A stretch of DNA of 64,000 nucleotides from CADEEV01 sp032127875 (GCA_032127875.1 JAQBHI010000049.1:1-64000); one strand, 5' to 3'; shown: positions 1 through 7,865, counted from the first letter of the stretch. A program made the numbers and translations. Notes: a model not told the origin generated them from the sequence alone.

Positions 1-73
1 GGTGGCCAGCCTCGCGCCGGGACGGATACGTGCCCTCGATCAGGCGCTGCGAGTGGCGTTGGCATTGGCCTGA
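1..73 (+). CDS. C-terminal end of a MazF/PemK-type toxin (cut by window edge)
   Basis: Only the last 23 codons are present, read in the frame that begins at base 2 and ending at TGA 71-73. The peptide (ASLAPGRIRALDQALRVALA) matches the usual C-terminal helix of MazF/PemK mRNA interferases, which commonly end in a Leu-x-Pro-x-Arg ... Val/Asp-x-Ala-Leu-Arg-x-Ala-Leu pattern. In this family that helix follows an SH3-like RNase fold that cuts mRNA at short sequence motifs. The catalytic part and the partner antitoxin lie outside the window. It sits immediately left of the tRNA remnant and of the first att-like repeat, so it belongs to the flank of the putative integrated segment. The call rests on a short match only. 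Confidence 0.55.
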   Translation, partial: VASLAPGRIRALDQALRVALALA

Positions 74-141
74 CCCGCGTGCGTGGATCACGCGACCTTT
101 GTCTGGCGGAGGGCCGCTGGCTCGGCGATGAGACCAAGAGA

Positions 142-186
142 GTGGCATTCACGAGGTCACGGGTTCGATCCCCGTCAGCTCCACCA
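142..186 (+). tRNA. tRNA-Ala(GGC) 3' half, remnant
   Basis: The 3' half of a tRNA is visible: anticodon loop GTGGCAT (142-148, anticodon GGC), AGGTC variable region, a perfect 5-bp T stem (159-163 with 171-175) around the TTCGATC T loop, acceptor strand CAGCTCC, A73 and an encoded CCA ending at 186. The 5' half is not there: nothing upstream pairs with the acceptor strand (GGAGCTG would be needed), the D arm is missing, and only 3 of 5 anticodon-stem pairs form. It is therefore a fragment, not a working tRNA. Such 3' halves are typical of integrase attachment sites, and a copy of its 3' end recurs at 13730. Confidence 0.5.
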
Positions 187-193
187 ACTCCAG
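171..193 (+). repeat. att-like direct repeat, left copy (tRNA 3' end)
   Basis: Bases 171-193 match 13730-13752 at 22 of 23 positions in the same orientation; the only difference is A187 against G13746. The repeat covers the 3' part of the T stem, the acceptor strand and CCA of the tRNA-Ala remnant. Tyrosine integrases of the P4 type recombine at exactly this part of tRNA genes, leaving a direct repeat at each end of the inserted element. Confidence 0.6.
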
Positions 194-256
194 AAACAAC
201 TTAGCAGGCGAAGGCGAGATCGTCCGTGCCGTTCTTCGTGCTCTCCGCTCCGAGCG

Positions 257-460
257 GGCAGCGCCGGCCTCTACCTCACCGCCGCCTCTCACGTCGTGCA
301 CTTCGACCGCTGGTGGAACCCGGCGGTCGAGACACAGGCCACGGACCGCGCCTTTTGCATCGGCCAACTGAAGAACGTGCTCGTCCCCCAGTTCGTCTGC
401 CGCGGCACGCTCGAGGACAAGATCGACGTCCGCGGCAAAGTCGACCGCTGGATCGGCGCT
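257..460 (+). pseudogene. SNF2-family helicase C-terminal fragment
   Basis: A stretch of about 57 codons (257-427) is plainly the conserved end of a SNF2/RapA-type helicase: Leu-Thr-Ala-Ala-Ser-His-Val-x-His-Phe-Asp-Arg-Trp-Trp-Asn-Pro-Ala-Val-Glu, then motif VI-like QATDRAFCIGQ and the Gly-Thr-Leu-Glu-Asp-Lys-Ile tail. Family members are about 900-1100 residues long; the rest of the helicase is absent and the frame continues into unrelated sequence. The usual Arg in the RIGQ motif is Cys here (AFCIGQ), which fits decay. It lies 70 nt downstream of the tRNA remnant, inside the repeat-bounded segment. Confidence 0.7.
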
Positions 461-502
461 CATGGGGTGGATCACCACCCGATGTCGGCCGGAGCTCCTG
501 CG

Positions 503-1555
503 TCAGACCAGCATGCCGCCGGCCAGGGCCACGAGCAGCGTGCCCCCGGCCAGCGCAAGGGCGTGGCGCGGCGTGGTCGTCCGGCTCACCGTCAGAAGCG
601 ATGGCAGGTTGATGGCCGGGCCGGCAATCAAGAGCGCCACCGCAGCCCCCGGCGGCGCACCGGCGGCCAGCAAGCCGAGCGCCAGCGGTATCTCGGCAAA
701 GGTCGGCAGCGCGATCGGCACGCTCACGAGGGCGACGAGCACGACGATCGCAACCCGGAAGGGCACCTCCCGCAGCCGGGAGACCGGCACGACCTCGACG
801 AGCAGCGACGAGGCCAGCACGCCGGCGAAAATAAACGGCAGCGTCGTGCGCGCCAGGCGCCAGGCCTCACCGCTGAACGCGACGAGAACCTCGCCGAGTC
901 CTCTGGGCGGCACGGCCTCGAGCGCGCACGCCGTGGGAGCGGCCTGGGCGGCCGGAAGACAACGCGCCGCTAGCAGGCTCACGCCGAAGACGAGCACCAC
1001 GGCCATGGCAAGGCGCACCCAGGCGACGTCGGCCGTGAACAGCAGGAAGGTCAGAACAAGCGCCGCGGGGTTCAGCGAGGGCGAGGCGAGCATCAACGCC
1101 GCGGCCGGCCCGGCCCGCCGGGTGCGCTCCTGCACCGCGGCGAACACCGGCGCGATGCAGCACGAGCACAGCATCAGGGGCGCGCCCGCGAGCCCGCCGA
1201 CCAGCTGTGAGCGTAGCGGCGAGCCGCCCAGCAGACGCGCCACCCAGGCCGAGGGCACTACGGCACGGACCGCCGCACCGATGAGGATCCCGAAGACCAG
1301 GGCGGGCCAGACGATCGCGAGGTAGTTCGCCGTGCGCAGTAATGGGAGGATCGCGGCGGATTGCCCTGCCATCGCGAGCGCCTCCGAGCGAGGCGCCAAG
1401 GCATGGCTCGCCTGGACCCTCGCGATTGTCTCGAGCGAGCCGCTGGCCTTGTAGGTCACCAGGGCGGCCACCAGGCCGGAGAAGACCAGCGCCCCAACGA
1501 CCCAGGGAGAAACGAGCGGCGGCTTGGTACCAGCGTCGTCGTCGTGCATCGGCAT
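503..1555 (-). CDS. Permease of the ArsP/DUF318 (YraQ-like) family
   Basis: 350-residue integral membrane protein with about eight hydrophobic segments in two similar halves. Between them lies a long loop of low hydrophobicity. The first half contains a Cys-Ser-Cys-Cys motif (residues about 130-133), the hallmark of the DUF318/ArsP permeases, which move organo-arsenicals or related thiol/metal compounds out across the inner membrane. The ATG at 1555 is chosen because GAGGAG stands 5 nt upstream; a GTG at 1621 would add 22 Arg-rich residues unlike the family. It is transcribed away from senA, sharing a 110-nt intergenic region with a two-way -10 element. The selenium context of senA-senB makes a selenium- or thiol-related substrate worth considering, but that is inference. 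Confidence 0.75.
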   Translation of the reverse strand: MPMHDDDAGTKPPLVSPWVVGALVFSGLVAALVTYKASGSLETIARVQASHALAPRSEALAMAGQSAAILPLLRTANYLAIVWPALVFGILIGAAVRAVVPSAWVARLLGGSPLRSQLVGGLAGAPLMLCSCCIAPVFAAVQERTRRAGPAAALMLASPSLNPAALVLTFLLFTADVAWVRLAMAVVLVFGVSLLAARCLPAAQAAPTACALEAVPPRGLGEVLVAFSGEAWRLARTTLPFIFAGVLASSLLVEVVPVSRLREVPFRVAIVVLVALVSVPIALPTFAEIPLALGLLAAGAPPGAAVALLIAGPAINLPSLLTVSRTTTPRHALALAGGTLLVALAGGMLV

Positions 1556-1641
1556 CCGCGCTCCTCGACGAAAACGGCTCTCGCCGCGTGGGGCCAGTGC
1601 GCGGCGCCTGAGGCCGGGCACGTCGCTCTCCCGAGGTGCTT

Positions 1642-1649
1642 AGTATATT
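1642..1649. promoter_or_regulatory. Bidirectional -10 element between permease and senA
   Basis: AGTATATT reads as TATATT (1644-1649) on the plus strand, 17 nt before the senA ATG, and as TATACT (1647-1642) on the minus strand toward the permease. No convincing -35 was seen. Confidence 0.4.
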
Positions 1650-1666
1650 CTGGCGCGGTCGATTCG

Positions 1667-2971
1667 ATGCCCATGCCCGACATCGAGGAGCTCGTCCGGA
1701 TCATCCGTGAAGCCCGGCAGCGAAGCTTCGACCTCGTATCCGACCTGAGGCCCGAGCAGCTCATGGGCCCGCGCCTCGCGATCGTGAACCCGCTGCACTG
1801 GGAGATCGGCCACGTCGCCTGGTTCCAGGAGCTTTGGGTGCTGCGTCACGGGCTCCGAGAGCGGCCCCTCCGCGAGGACGGGGACGCGCTCTGGGACTCG
1901 AGCGCAATTCCCCACGACACCCGCTGGGACCTGCCGCTCCCCTCGATGGCAGAGACGAAAGCCTACATGTGCGAGGTGCGCGACCGGGTCGTCGATCGGC
2001 TCTCGAATCGATCCCCGGACCCGAAGCTGCTCTACCTGGCGCTCTACACGGCCCTACACGAGGACATGCACGACGAGGCGTTCACGTACACGCGGCAGAC
2101 GCTCGGCTATCCCGCGCCGCATCTCAACGATACCGAGAGCGGCATCGGGGAGGGAGGCGGCGCGTGCGCGGGCGACGCGGAGGTCCCGGGAGGGACGTTC
2201 CCGCTCGGGGCCGCTGCCGACGAGCTGTTCGTGTTCGACAACGAGAAGTGGGCGCATCCCGTGGACCTTTCGCCGTTCGCGATCGGGCGAGCTGCGGTCA
2301 CGCAGCGGGAGTTCGCGGGCTTCGTCGACGACGCGGGCTACCGGCGGCCGGAGCTGTGGGGCGAACCCGGTTGGGCGTGGCGATCGAGCGTGAACGCCGA
2401 GCACCCGTGCTACTGGCGACGCACAGGGGCCGGGTGGCAGCGCCGCCACTTCGACCGCTGGGTCCCCCTCGAGCCCGACAAGCCCGTGATCCACGTGAGC
2501 TGGCACGAGGCGCAGGCCTATTGCCGCTGGGCCGCCCGGCGGCTGCCGACGGAGGCTGAGTGGGAGGCCGCGGCTTCCCTCGAGCCAGGCTCGGGCGGCG
2601 GCTTCGCCCCCCGTAAACGCCGCTTCCCTTGGGGCGACGACCCGCCCGCAGCCGAGCGCGCCAACCTCGACGCGCGGGCGATGGGCTGCGTCGACGTGGG
2701 CGCGTTTCCGGCAGGCGACAGCGCGTGGGGCTGCCGTCAGATGCTCGGCAACGTGTGGGAGTGGACCGCCGACGACTTCCTGCCCTACCCCGGCTTCGTG
2801 CCGGACATGTACCTCGATTACTCGGAGCCGTGGTTCCGGACGCACAAGGTGCTGCGCGGGGGCTGCTGGGTCACGCGCTCGCGCCTGCTCCGCAACACCT
2901 GGCGCAACTACTACACGCCCGATCGTCGCGACGTGTGGGTGGGTTTTCGCACCTGCGCGCTTGCGCGATGA
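1667..2971 (+). CDS. senA: Selenoneine synthase SenA (EgtB-like iron enzyme)
   Basis: 434 residues. The N-terminal DinB-type helical domain holds the iron-site histidines: His49 in GHVAWFQE and the HxxxHxE motif His131-His135-Glu137. The C-terminal half (about 180-430) is a formylglycine-generating-enzyme fold with the GNVWEWTADDF signature. This is the EgtB/OvoA architecture, in which a mononuclear iron site inserts a chalcogen into hercynine. Two points favour SenA over EgtB: the MGPRLAIVNPLHWEIGHVAW block typical of SenA, and the ATGA overlap with the SenB-type glycosyltransferase. SenA joins selenosugar to hercynine to form selenoneine. ATG 1667 is used; a second in-frame ATG lies at 1673. 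EgtD, which makes hercynine, is not in the window. Confidence 0.85.
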   Translation: MPMPDIEELVRIIREARQRSFDLVSDLRPEQLMGPRLAIVNPLHWEIGHVAWFQELWVLRHGLRERPLREDGDALWDSSAIPHDTRWDLPLPSMAETKAYMCEVRDRVVDRLSNRSPDPKLLYLALYTALHEDMHDEAFTYTRQTLGYPAPHLNDTESGIGEGGGACAGDAEVPGGTFPLGAAADELFVFDNEKWAHPVDLSPFAIGRAAVTQREFAGFVDDAGYRRPELWGEPGWAWRSSVNAEHPCYWRRTGAGWQRRHFDRWVPLEPDKPVIHVSWHEAQAYCRWAARRLPTEAEWEAAASLEPGSGGGFAPRKRRFPWGDDPPAAERANLDARAMGCVDVGAFPAGDSAWGCRQMLGNVWEWTADDFLPYPGFVPDMYLDYSEPWFRTHKVLRGGCWVTRSRLLRNTWRNYYTPDRRDVWVGFRTCALAR

Positions 2972-3957
2972 GGATTCATCTCGTGAGCCCAGCGCCAGGC
3001 GGGTCCTGGACAGGGAACCGCGTGACCGCGCTGCGCTGGGCCCGGATCCTGAGGGCGCTCGGCCACCGAGTGACGCTTGCGCGCGAGTACGATGGCGAAC
3101 GCTGCGACCTGCTCGTCGCGCTTCACGCGCGCAAGAGCTTTCCCTCGATCGCTCGCTTCCGGCGCGAGCGACCCGACGCGCCCCTCGTCGTCGCGCTCAC
3201 CGGGACCGATCTCTACCACGACATCCGGCACTCGGACCGCGCGCGGCGGTCGCTCGAGCTGGCCTCGCGCCTGATCGTGCTTCAGCCGCTGGGACTGCGG
3301 CAGCTAGAGGCGCGACTGCGGCCCAAGGCCCGGGTCCTGCGCCAGTCGGCGACGGCGCCGGCCGCGCGTGTCGCTCCGCGGAGCGATGCCTTCGGGGTAT
3401 GCGTGCTCGCCCATCTTCGGGCCGTCAAGGACCCGCTTCGCGCCGCCTTTGCCGCACGCCTGCTGCCCCGTTCCTCGCGCGTCCTCATCCTCCACCTGGG
3501 CGCGGCGCTCGACGCGGGGCTGGCGAAGCGGGCGCGTGCCGCGGAGACGGCGTGCGCGCGCTACCGCTGGCTCGGGGACGTCCCGCGCGCAAGAGCGCAG
3601 CGCGTCCTGGCCGGCTCGCGGCTGCTCGTTCTGACGTCGCGGCTCGAGGGTGGGGCCAATGTCGTCTCCGAGGCCCTGGCGGCATCGGTGCCGGTTCTGT
3701 GTTCGCGGATTCCCGGCTCGATCGGGATCCTGGGGCCGGGCTATCCCGGATACTTCAAGGTGGGCGACACGCCCGCTCTGGCACGTCTGCTCCGGCGCGC
3801 CGAAACCGACGCGGCCTTCTATGCAGGACTACGGCGATGCTGTCGTCGCCTCCGCCCGCTCGTGGACCCGGCGCGCGAGCGGCGGGCCTGGCGGTCGATG
3901 CTGCGCGACCTCGACCCGGGCGGCCAGGTCGCGGGGGCCAACCGGAATCAGTGCTGA
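2968..3957 (+). CDS. senB: Selenosugar synthase SenB (TIGR04348-type glycosyltransferase)
   Basis: 329 residues. The start ATG overlaps the senA stop (ATGA), so the two are translationally coupled. The N-terminus has the family signature VSPAPGGSWTGNRVTALRWA, followed by EYDGE, DLLVALHARKS and ALTGTDLYHDI. The C-terminal half contains the nucleotide-sugar-binding block of GT-B enzymes (SRLEGGANVVSEALA). SenB couples selenophosphate to UDP-N-acetylglucosamine to give a selenosugar, the selenium donor for SenA. The usual third partner SenC, a SelD-like selenophosphate synthetase, is not adjacent: the next sequence is a decayed outer-membrane gene. Selenophosphate must then come from a selD or senC elsewhere, if the pathway works. 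Confidence 0.88.
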   Translation: MRIHLVSPAPGGSWTGNRVTALRWARILRALGHRVTLAREYDGERCDLLVALHARKSFPSIARFRRERPDAPLVVALTGTDLYHDIRHSDRARRSLELASRLIVLQPLGLRQLEARLRPKARVLRQSATAPAARVAPRSDAFGVCVLAHLRAVKDPLRAAFAARLLPRSSRVLILHLGAALDAGLAKRARAAETACARYRWLGDVPRARAQRVLAGSRLLVLTSRLEGGANVVSEALAASVPVLCSRIPGSIGILGPGYPGYFKVGDTPALARLLRRAETDAAFYAGLRRCCRRLRPLVDPARERRAWRSMLRDLDPGGQVAGANRNQC

Positions 3958-4037
3958 GCAATGGCGCCCAGCCTCGCCGCGGTCTACCCTTGGCCTCGCG
4001 TACCCGGATCGAGCACACGCCACGGTCGCCACGACCC

Positions 4038-4220
4038 GGAGGTGTCTTATCGAACACCAACTTCGCGATCCAGCCGGGCATCGGCATTGACTTCAGGCTG
4101 GGCGAGACGGCGTTCCTGCGACTCGGTGGAGATTAGCGTCGGATCTCCGGCGAACACGGCCGCAACCCCACGAAGGAGTTCCGCGCGCACGCGGGCCTCG
4201 TGTTCGGGTTCGGCCGCTGA
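4038..4220 (+). pseudogene. Outer-membrane beta-barrel protein, C-terminal remnant
   Basis: The frame from 4038 reads as the last three strands of a small beta-barrel (NFAIQPGIGIDFRLGETAFL), meets an amber codon at 4134-4136, then continues in the same frame to a tail ending in AHAGLVFGFGR and a TGA at 4218. Alternating hydrophobic residues and the terminal aromatic strand are typical of OmpA/OmpW-like barrels. Homologous barrels usually carry Asp-Tyr-Arg where Asp-stop-Arg occurs here, so one base change (TAC/TAT to TAG) explains the stop. The 5' part is missing; senB ends 80 nt upstream. Non-functional fragment. Confidence 0.6.
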
Positions 4221-4221
4221 C

Positions 4222-4596
4222 TCAGCCCTCGAGGACGCCCGCCGCGCGCTCGTAGTCGTCGGGCCGGACGTGGATGATGTAGCCGAAGCCGCCTCCGCCG
4301 TCGGTCACGCCGCCGGACGAGAACACGTTGATGCGAGCCTCCGCCAGCTTGCCATGGATCTCGGCGAACGCGCCGAGCTTGTCGTCGCCCGTGATCAGGA
4401 ACGCGTGTTGCGGCCCGGTCGGCGACAGGCCCGCCTGGGAGACGCTCCTCAGGAAGGCCGCGGTCTCCGCCGGGAACAACATGAGCTGGGTCGTCTCGCC
4501 GCCAAGCGGCACCGCGTTGAACGCCAAGAGGTCGACGCCCTGCTCGGCGAGCAGCGAGAGCAGGCGATAGCACTCGCCGGGCTGGTCCCTCACCAT
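4222..4596 (-). CDS. ACT-domain protein (small-molecule sensing)
   Basis: 124 residues from the ATG, comprising two ACT-like beta-alpha-beta-beta-alpha-beta units (about 1-55 and 60-124; second unit begins QHAFLITGDDKLGAFAEIHG). ACT domains bind amino acids or similar ligands; stand-alone pairs like this have no assigned reaction. The frame continues upstream without a stop through a conserved-looking first strand (IAARIRRAQYYYVM), so translation probably begins earlier. No ATG/GTG/TTG exists there, but GGAGG lies about 6 nt before an ATC codon at 4635-4633. Either ATC is used, or the ancestral ATG has mutated. It directly faces the barrel remnant, with its stop 2 nt from that remnant's stop. 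Confidence 0.7.
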   Translation of the reverse strand: MVRDQPGECYRLLSLLAEQGVDLLAFNAVPLGGETTQLMLFPAETAAFLRSVSQAGLSPTGPQHAFLITGDDKLGAFAEIHGKLAEARINVFSSGGVTDGGGGFGYIIHVRPDDYERAAGVLEG

Positions 4597-4692
4597 GACG
4601 TAGTAGTACTGCGCACGGCGGATGCGGGCGGCGATCGGAGCCTCCTCGGAAGTGCGAGCGCCGTGAGCGTAGCACGAACGCCGCGTCCGAGG

Positions 4693-4770
4693 TCGAACGA
4701 GGAATTCACGCTCTCGCTGCTGTCGAACGTCTACGAGACGCTGGTCGATCTCGACGGCGGGCTCGGCTAA
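4693..4770 (+). pseudogene. Possible fragment of a peptide/oligopeptide ABC solute-binding protein
   Basis: A 25-codon stretch ending in TAA reads EEFTLSLLSNVYETLVDLDG, resembling the conserved segment near the N-terminus of SBP_bac_5 proteins (leucine-rich, Ser-Asn-Val-Tyr-Glu-x-Leu-Val). There is no start, signal peptide or remaining 450-residue body. The rest of 4597-4860 shows nothing recognisable. Weak call. Confidence 0.3.
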
Positions 4771-4860
4771 CGATAAAAACGAAGGAGCGGCTCCGGCAAC
4801 GGGACGAGGACGCGCGCGCGCTGACGCCCCGCGTCATTCGACGTCTCGCCAGCCGCGTTG

Positions 4861-5883
4861 CTAGGGGTTCCGGACGCAGTCGAGCGTCAGCGGGATGCGG
4901 CCTCCCGCCTCCACCATCTCGAAGTCGCGCGGGCGGATCGCCTGCAGGTCGCGAGGCTCCATCAGGCCCGCCCACTTGCTGCGCGTGAAGCGATCGCTGC
5001 GCGCGGTCAGCGCCACCTGGCCGCCGTCGGCGAGCAGCATGCCGTAGCGCTGCATCGCCCGCGCCACGCTGCGCGCGGCCGGGTTCGGCAACCTATCCAT
5101 CGGGAAGTCGGCCCGCAGTCGCAGCCGGGAACCGTAGGGCGGCGCGTCCGCCGGACCGCGCGTGGCGGGCGTTGCGTGCGTGGCCGGGTGCACGTACTCG
5201 CCGCGACGAATCCGGTCGTTCGGAAGGATGAAGCGGATCGCATGCTCGACGCTGCCGGCCGCGACCTCGTCGGCATCGAAGAGCAGCGGCGCCATCGGAT
5301 AGCCCGCCGCGTCGGCGCTCGTGCACTGTTCGCCGCGCCCGCTCGGCGGATACACGCGGTCCATGCGCCAGACGGCCAGACAGCCGCCGCGGAACGTGTC
5401 GCCGCGCACGTCCGCGCGCCACATCTCGAATAGCAGCTGGCGCGATCGGTCGACCACGAGCAGGTGGCAGTCGCCGTCGCTCCGGCACGCGTAGCCGTCC
5501 TCGCCCTCGAGCGCCCCGCCCGCGGGAAGCGGCACGGCGTCGAGATCGCAATCGGGGGTGAAGTGGTCCTCGGTGGGCATGAAGCTGCGGCGGGGCGTAT
5601 CCGCGGTCGCCTCGAGCACCTCGATCGAGAAGTCGATCTGCAAACGGCCGAGGCCAAAGCCTTCGCGATCGAGATACGCGATGACGCGGGGCGACTCACC
5701 GTCCAGGGGCGCGCCCGACACGTCCCGATACCAGACGGCGTCCGCCGGGAAATAGCGTTCTCCGGTGGCGGCAGGCGCCGGAGGCAATGTCGGCGTGCTC
5801 GAAGCAGGGGCGGGAGCCGAAACATCCGCCGAGCCCCCGCAAGCGACGGATCCGAGCGCCAGCAAGGCCGCAGCGAAGCGCAT
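4861..5883 (-). other. Lipoprotein-like half of the fused frame, with its own possible start
   Basis: From ATG 5883 the frame encodes 340 residues beginning MRFAAALLALGSVACGG, a good signal sequence with a plausible though imperfect lipobox (Ser-Val-Ala-Cys). An Ala/Pro/Ser linker follows, then a soluble domain with several Cys (DCDLD, YACRSDGDCH, RGGCLAVWR) and a terminal LDCVRNP. This would place it in the periplasm or on the outer membrane. No Shine-Dalgarno sequence is visible before 5883, so it could depend on coupling to the aldolase frame. Function unknown. Confidence 0.5.
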
Positions 5884-6705
5884 GACGTGTCTTGCGCGCT
5901 TGCCGTCGCCGAGCGCCGTGACCGCGGACACACCGGTCATTCGGCGTAGCCCAAAGTTCGCCCGGTCCAGCTTTCGCAAGAGGCCCGGCCAGGCCAGCGC
6001 GCCACCCAGGCCCTTGGTCACTGCCGCTACGCTAGCCTTGACCCCGGCCACGATTCGCGGATCGACCTCGATCAGCTCTCCGCCGGCTTGGGCGCGCAAC
6101 TGGATCTCGCAGGCGCGCTGCAGGATGAACATGCCCAGGAAAGCGTCCGCGATCGTCGGGCCGACCGTCAGCAGGCCGTGGTTGCGCAGCATCAGGAAGC
6201 TGTTGGCGCCGAGGTCGCGCTGCAAGCGCGGCTTCTCGTCGTCGCGCAACGCGATCCCCTCGTAGTCGTGGTAGCCCAAGGCAGCGAGCACCACCGTCGC
6301 CTGCTGGGAGACGGGCAAGAGTCCAGCACGCTGCGCCGAGACCGCGACGCCGGCGACGCTGTGGGTGTGCAGCACGCAGGCCACGTCCGGCCGCGCCTCG
6401 TGGATGGCGCTGTGGATCACGAAACCCGCGGGGTTCACCGGGAAGGGATTTTCGAGCAGCTTGCGGCAATCGCGGTCGACTTTCACGAGACTCGAGGCCG
6501 TGATCTCCTCGAAGAGAACTCCGTAGGGATTGATCAGGAAGTGATGATCGGCGCCGGGGATGCGCGCCGAAATGTGCGTGAACACGAGGTCGTCCCAGCC
6601 GAAGAGCGCCACCAGCCGGTAGCAGGCCGCGAGATCGACGCGCAGCGCCCACTCCGCCGGATCGACCCTTGGCTTCACGCTCTCGATCGTCGCCAGGCTC
6701 GTCAT
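4861..6705 (-). CDS. Class II aldolase/adducin domain fused in frame to a secreted lipoprotein-like domain
   Basis: One uninterrupted frame of 614 residues from the ATG at 6705 (AAGG about 9 nt upstream). Residues 1-250 are a class II aldolase/adducin fold: zinc-site histidines in VLHTHSVAG and RNHGLLTVG, substrate loop ARIPG and the family tail ALAWPGLLRKLDR. Such stand-alone proteins (L-fuculose-phosphate-aldolase-like) normally stop near this point. Here the frame runs on, without a stop, into a sequence with its own Met, signal-peptide-like stretch and Cys-Gly-Gly (from 5883), then a 300-residue Cys-containing domain I do not recognise. A cytosolic enzyme followed by an internal export signal is unlikely to work as one chain; loss of the aldolase stop is the simplest explanation. 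Confidence 0.65.
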   Translation of the reverse strand: MTSLATIESVKPRVDPAEWALRVDLAACYRLVALFGWDDLVFTHISARIPGADHHFLINPYGVLFEEITASSLVKVDRDCRKLLENPFPVNPAGFVIHSAIHEARPDVACVLHTHSVAGVAVSAQRAGLLPVSQQATVVLAALGYHDYEGIALRDDEKPRLQRDLGANSFLMLRNHGLLTVGPTIADAFLGMFILQRACEIQLRAQAGGELIEVDPRIVAGVKASVAAVTKGLGGALAWPGLLRKLDRANFGLRRMTGVSAVTALGDGKRARHVMRFAAALLALGSVACGGSADVSAPAPASSTPTLPPAPAATGERYFPADAVWYRDVSGAPLDGESPRVIAYLDREGFGLGRLQIDFSIEVLEATADTPRRSFMPTEDHFTPDCDLDAVPLPAGGALEGEDGYACRSDGDCHLLVVDRSRQLLFEMWRADVRGDTFRGGCLAVWRMDRVYPPSGRGEQCTSADAAGYPMAPLLFDADEVAAGSVEHAIRFILPNDRIRRGEYVHPATHATPATRGPADAPPYGSRLRLRADFPMDRLPNPAARSVARAMQRYGMLLADGGQVALTARSDRFTRSKWAGLMEPRDLQAIRPRDFEMVEAGGRIPLTLDCVRNP

Positions 6706-6829
6706 GACTTCGCCTTGGAAGGAAAAGGCTTGCCGTTCCTCCCCCAACCCTCCCATCACCCATACGAAGGCTCTGGCGTGCTCCGGAAGTTACTGGCCAC
6801 GATGTGACGTCTCAGCCGTGAAGCATTGT

Positions 6830-6864
6830 CCTTCGGGCCGGCGCGCGGAACGTCGGCCCGAAGG
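6830..6864 (-). terminator. 11-bp perfect stem-loop after the 6867-7436 gene
   Basis: CCTTCGGGCCG (6830-6840) and CGGCCCGAAGG (6854-6864) form a perfect GC-rich 11-bp stem with a 13-nt loop, starting 2 nt beyond the stop of the minus-strand gene at 6867. No U-tract follows, so termination efficiency is uncertain. Confidence 0.6.
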
Positions 6865-6866
6865 GT

Positions 6867-7436
6867 CTAGTTCGCCTTCCTGACCCGATTGAGCATCACC
6901 GGTTGGGAGGCGAAGTTCTCCAGCTCCAGGACGTCCTTCTGCTTGTTCCAGGTGATCTTGGTCATCACGGAGGCGCGTCCCTCTCCCTCGTCGTTCCTGT
7001 CGAGATGCAGCTCGATCAGGGTGAACGGATAGTCCGTCGTGCGCGACCGGTTCGCCACCTCCCGGAAGCTCATCCTCCGGTCGGTGGCCAGGAAGATCCG
7101 GCGTCCTCCGTCATCTCCCTTCAACTCACGAGCGTACTGGAGGTCCCAACCGAGCTGGCCGGGGATGTTGATCCGGCCCACCGGCGGCTTGACCTTCTGC
7201 AGCTCGTGGAGCAGTGCGTCCTGCCCTTTCTCGGTGAAGGCCTTGATCAGGCGGCCCCGTTCGGCATCCGAGGACAAGCGGTTGATGACGATGTCCACGG
7301 TGGCGGTGGTGCCGGTCGCGATGTCGCTGAGATTGACCGCGAACGCGGTGAAGCGCTCTGGCTCCTGCGCCGCCGCCTGGGCGCCGAGCGCCAGGGTCAA
7401 GGCCGCCGGCGCGAGCATGCCTCTGATCATGTGCAT
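6867..7436 (-). CDS. Exported protein of unknown function
   Basis: 189 residues with a cleavable signal peptide (MHMIRGMLAPAALTLALGAQ, likely cut after AQAAAQ). The start at 7436 is fixed by a strong AAGGAGG 7 nt upstream. The mature part is a soluble alpha/beta domain with a conserved-looking Pro-Pro-Val-Gly-Arg-Ile-Asn-Ile-Pro-Gly turn near the middle and a C-terminal beta-rich stretch (SVMTKITWNKQKDVLELEN). No catalytic motif or cysteine pair is visible and I cannot assign a family. It is monocistronic, bounded downstream by a stem-loop. Confidence 0.7.
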   Translation of the reverse strand: MHMIRGMLAPAALTLALGAQAAAQEPERFTAFAVNLSDIATGTTATVDIVINRLSSDAERGRLIKAFTEKGQDALLHELQKVKPPVGRINIPGQLGWDLQYARELKGDDGGRRIFLATDRRMSFREVANRSRTTDYPFTLIELHLDRNDEGEGRASVMTKITWNKQKDVLELENFASQPVMLNRVRKAN

Positions 7437-7865
7437 GTGATGACCTCCTTCGGAAGGACCCATCCCACGGTATCAGCACTGCCCCCGGGGCGGCAATGCT
7501 AGGCCCGGCCGACCCAGGAAGTCGAGCCGAGTTTGAGGCGGTGTCCACCCGCCCGGACGTCGACCTCACGGCGTGGCGACTGAACCGCCCCCTGGGTGTA
7601 GCGAAACGTGATGATGTGACGCTGAGAGACGGCTCGTCGCAACTCACGCAGTGCGGTCTTCACCTCGCGTGCGCTTCACAGTGCCGGCGGAGGCGCTGGT
7701 GCTGCCCGAGGGCGGCGCCGCGGCCGGTCTCGTCGTCGATCATTAGAACTGCCAGGCTGAGGCCGCGCTGCCCGCGGGCGTGATCGCGGAACTCCAAAAG
7801 ACCTTCAGACGGCCTGAACCACAAGCCCCGTAACGGCCGTCCTTGGCCGCCAGGTACGGATCGGC
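7437..7865. other. Intergenic region, no complete gene
   Basis: About 430 nt between two divergent genes. It holds the Shine-Dalgarno and presumed promoter of the exported protein on the minus strand. A 24-codon plus-strand stretch at 7672-7746 (FTVPAEALVLPEGGAAAGLV) vaguely resembles the C-terminal beta-domain of RND efflux adaptor proteins; it is too short to assign. Confidence 0.4.

Noticed and set aside
142..186. Intact tRNA gene
   Set aside because: No 5' acceptor strand or D arm; only 3 of 5 anticodon-stem pairs form.
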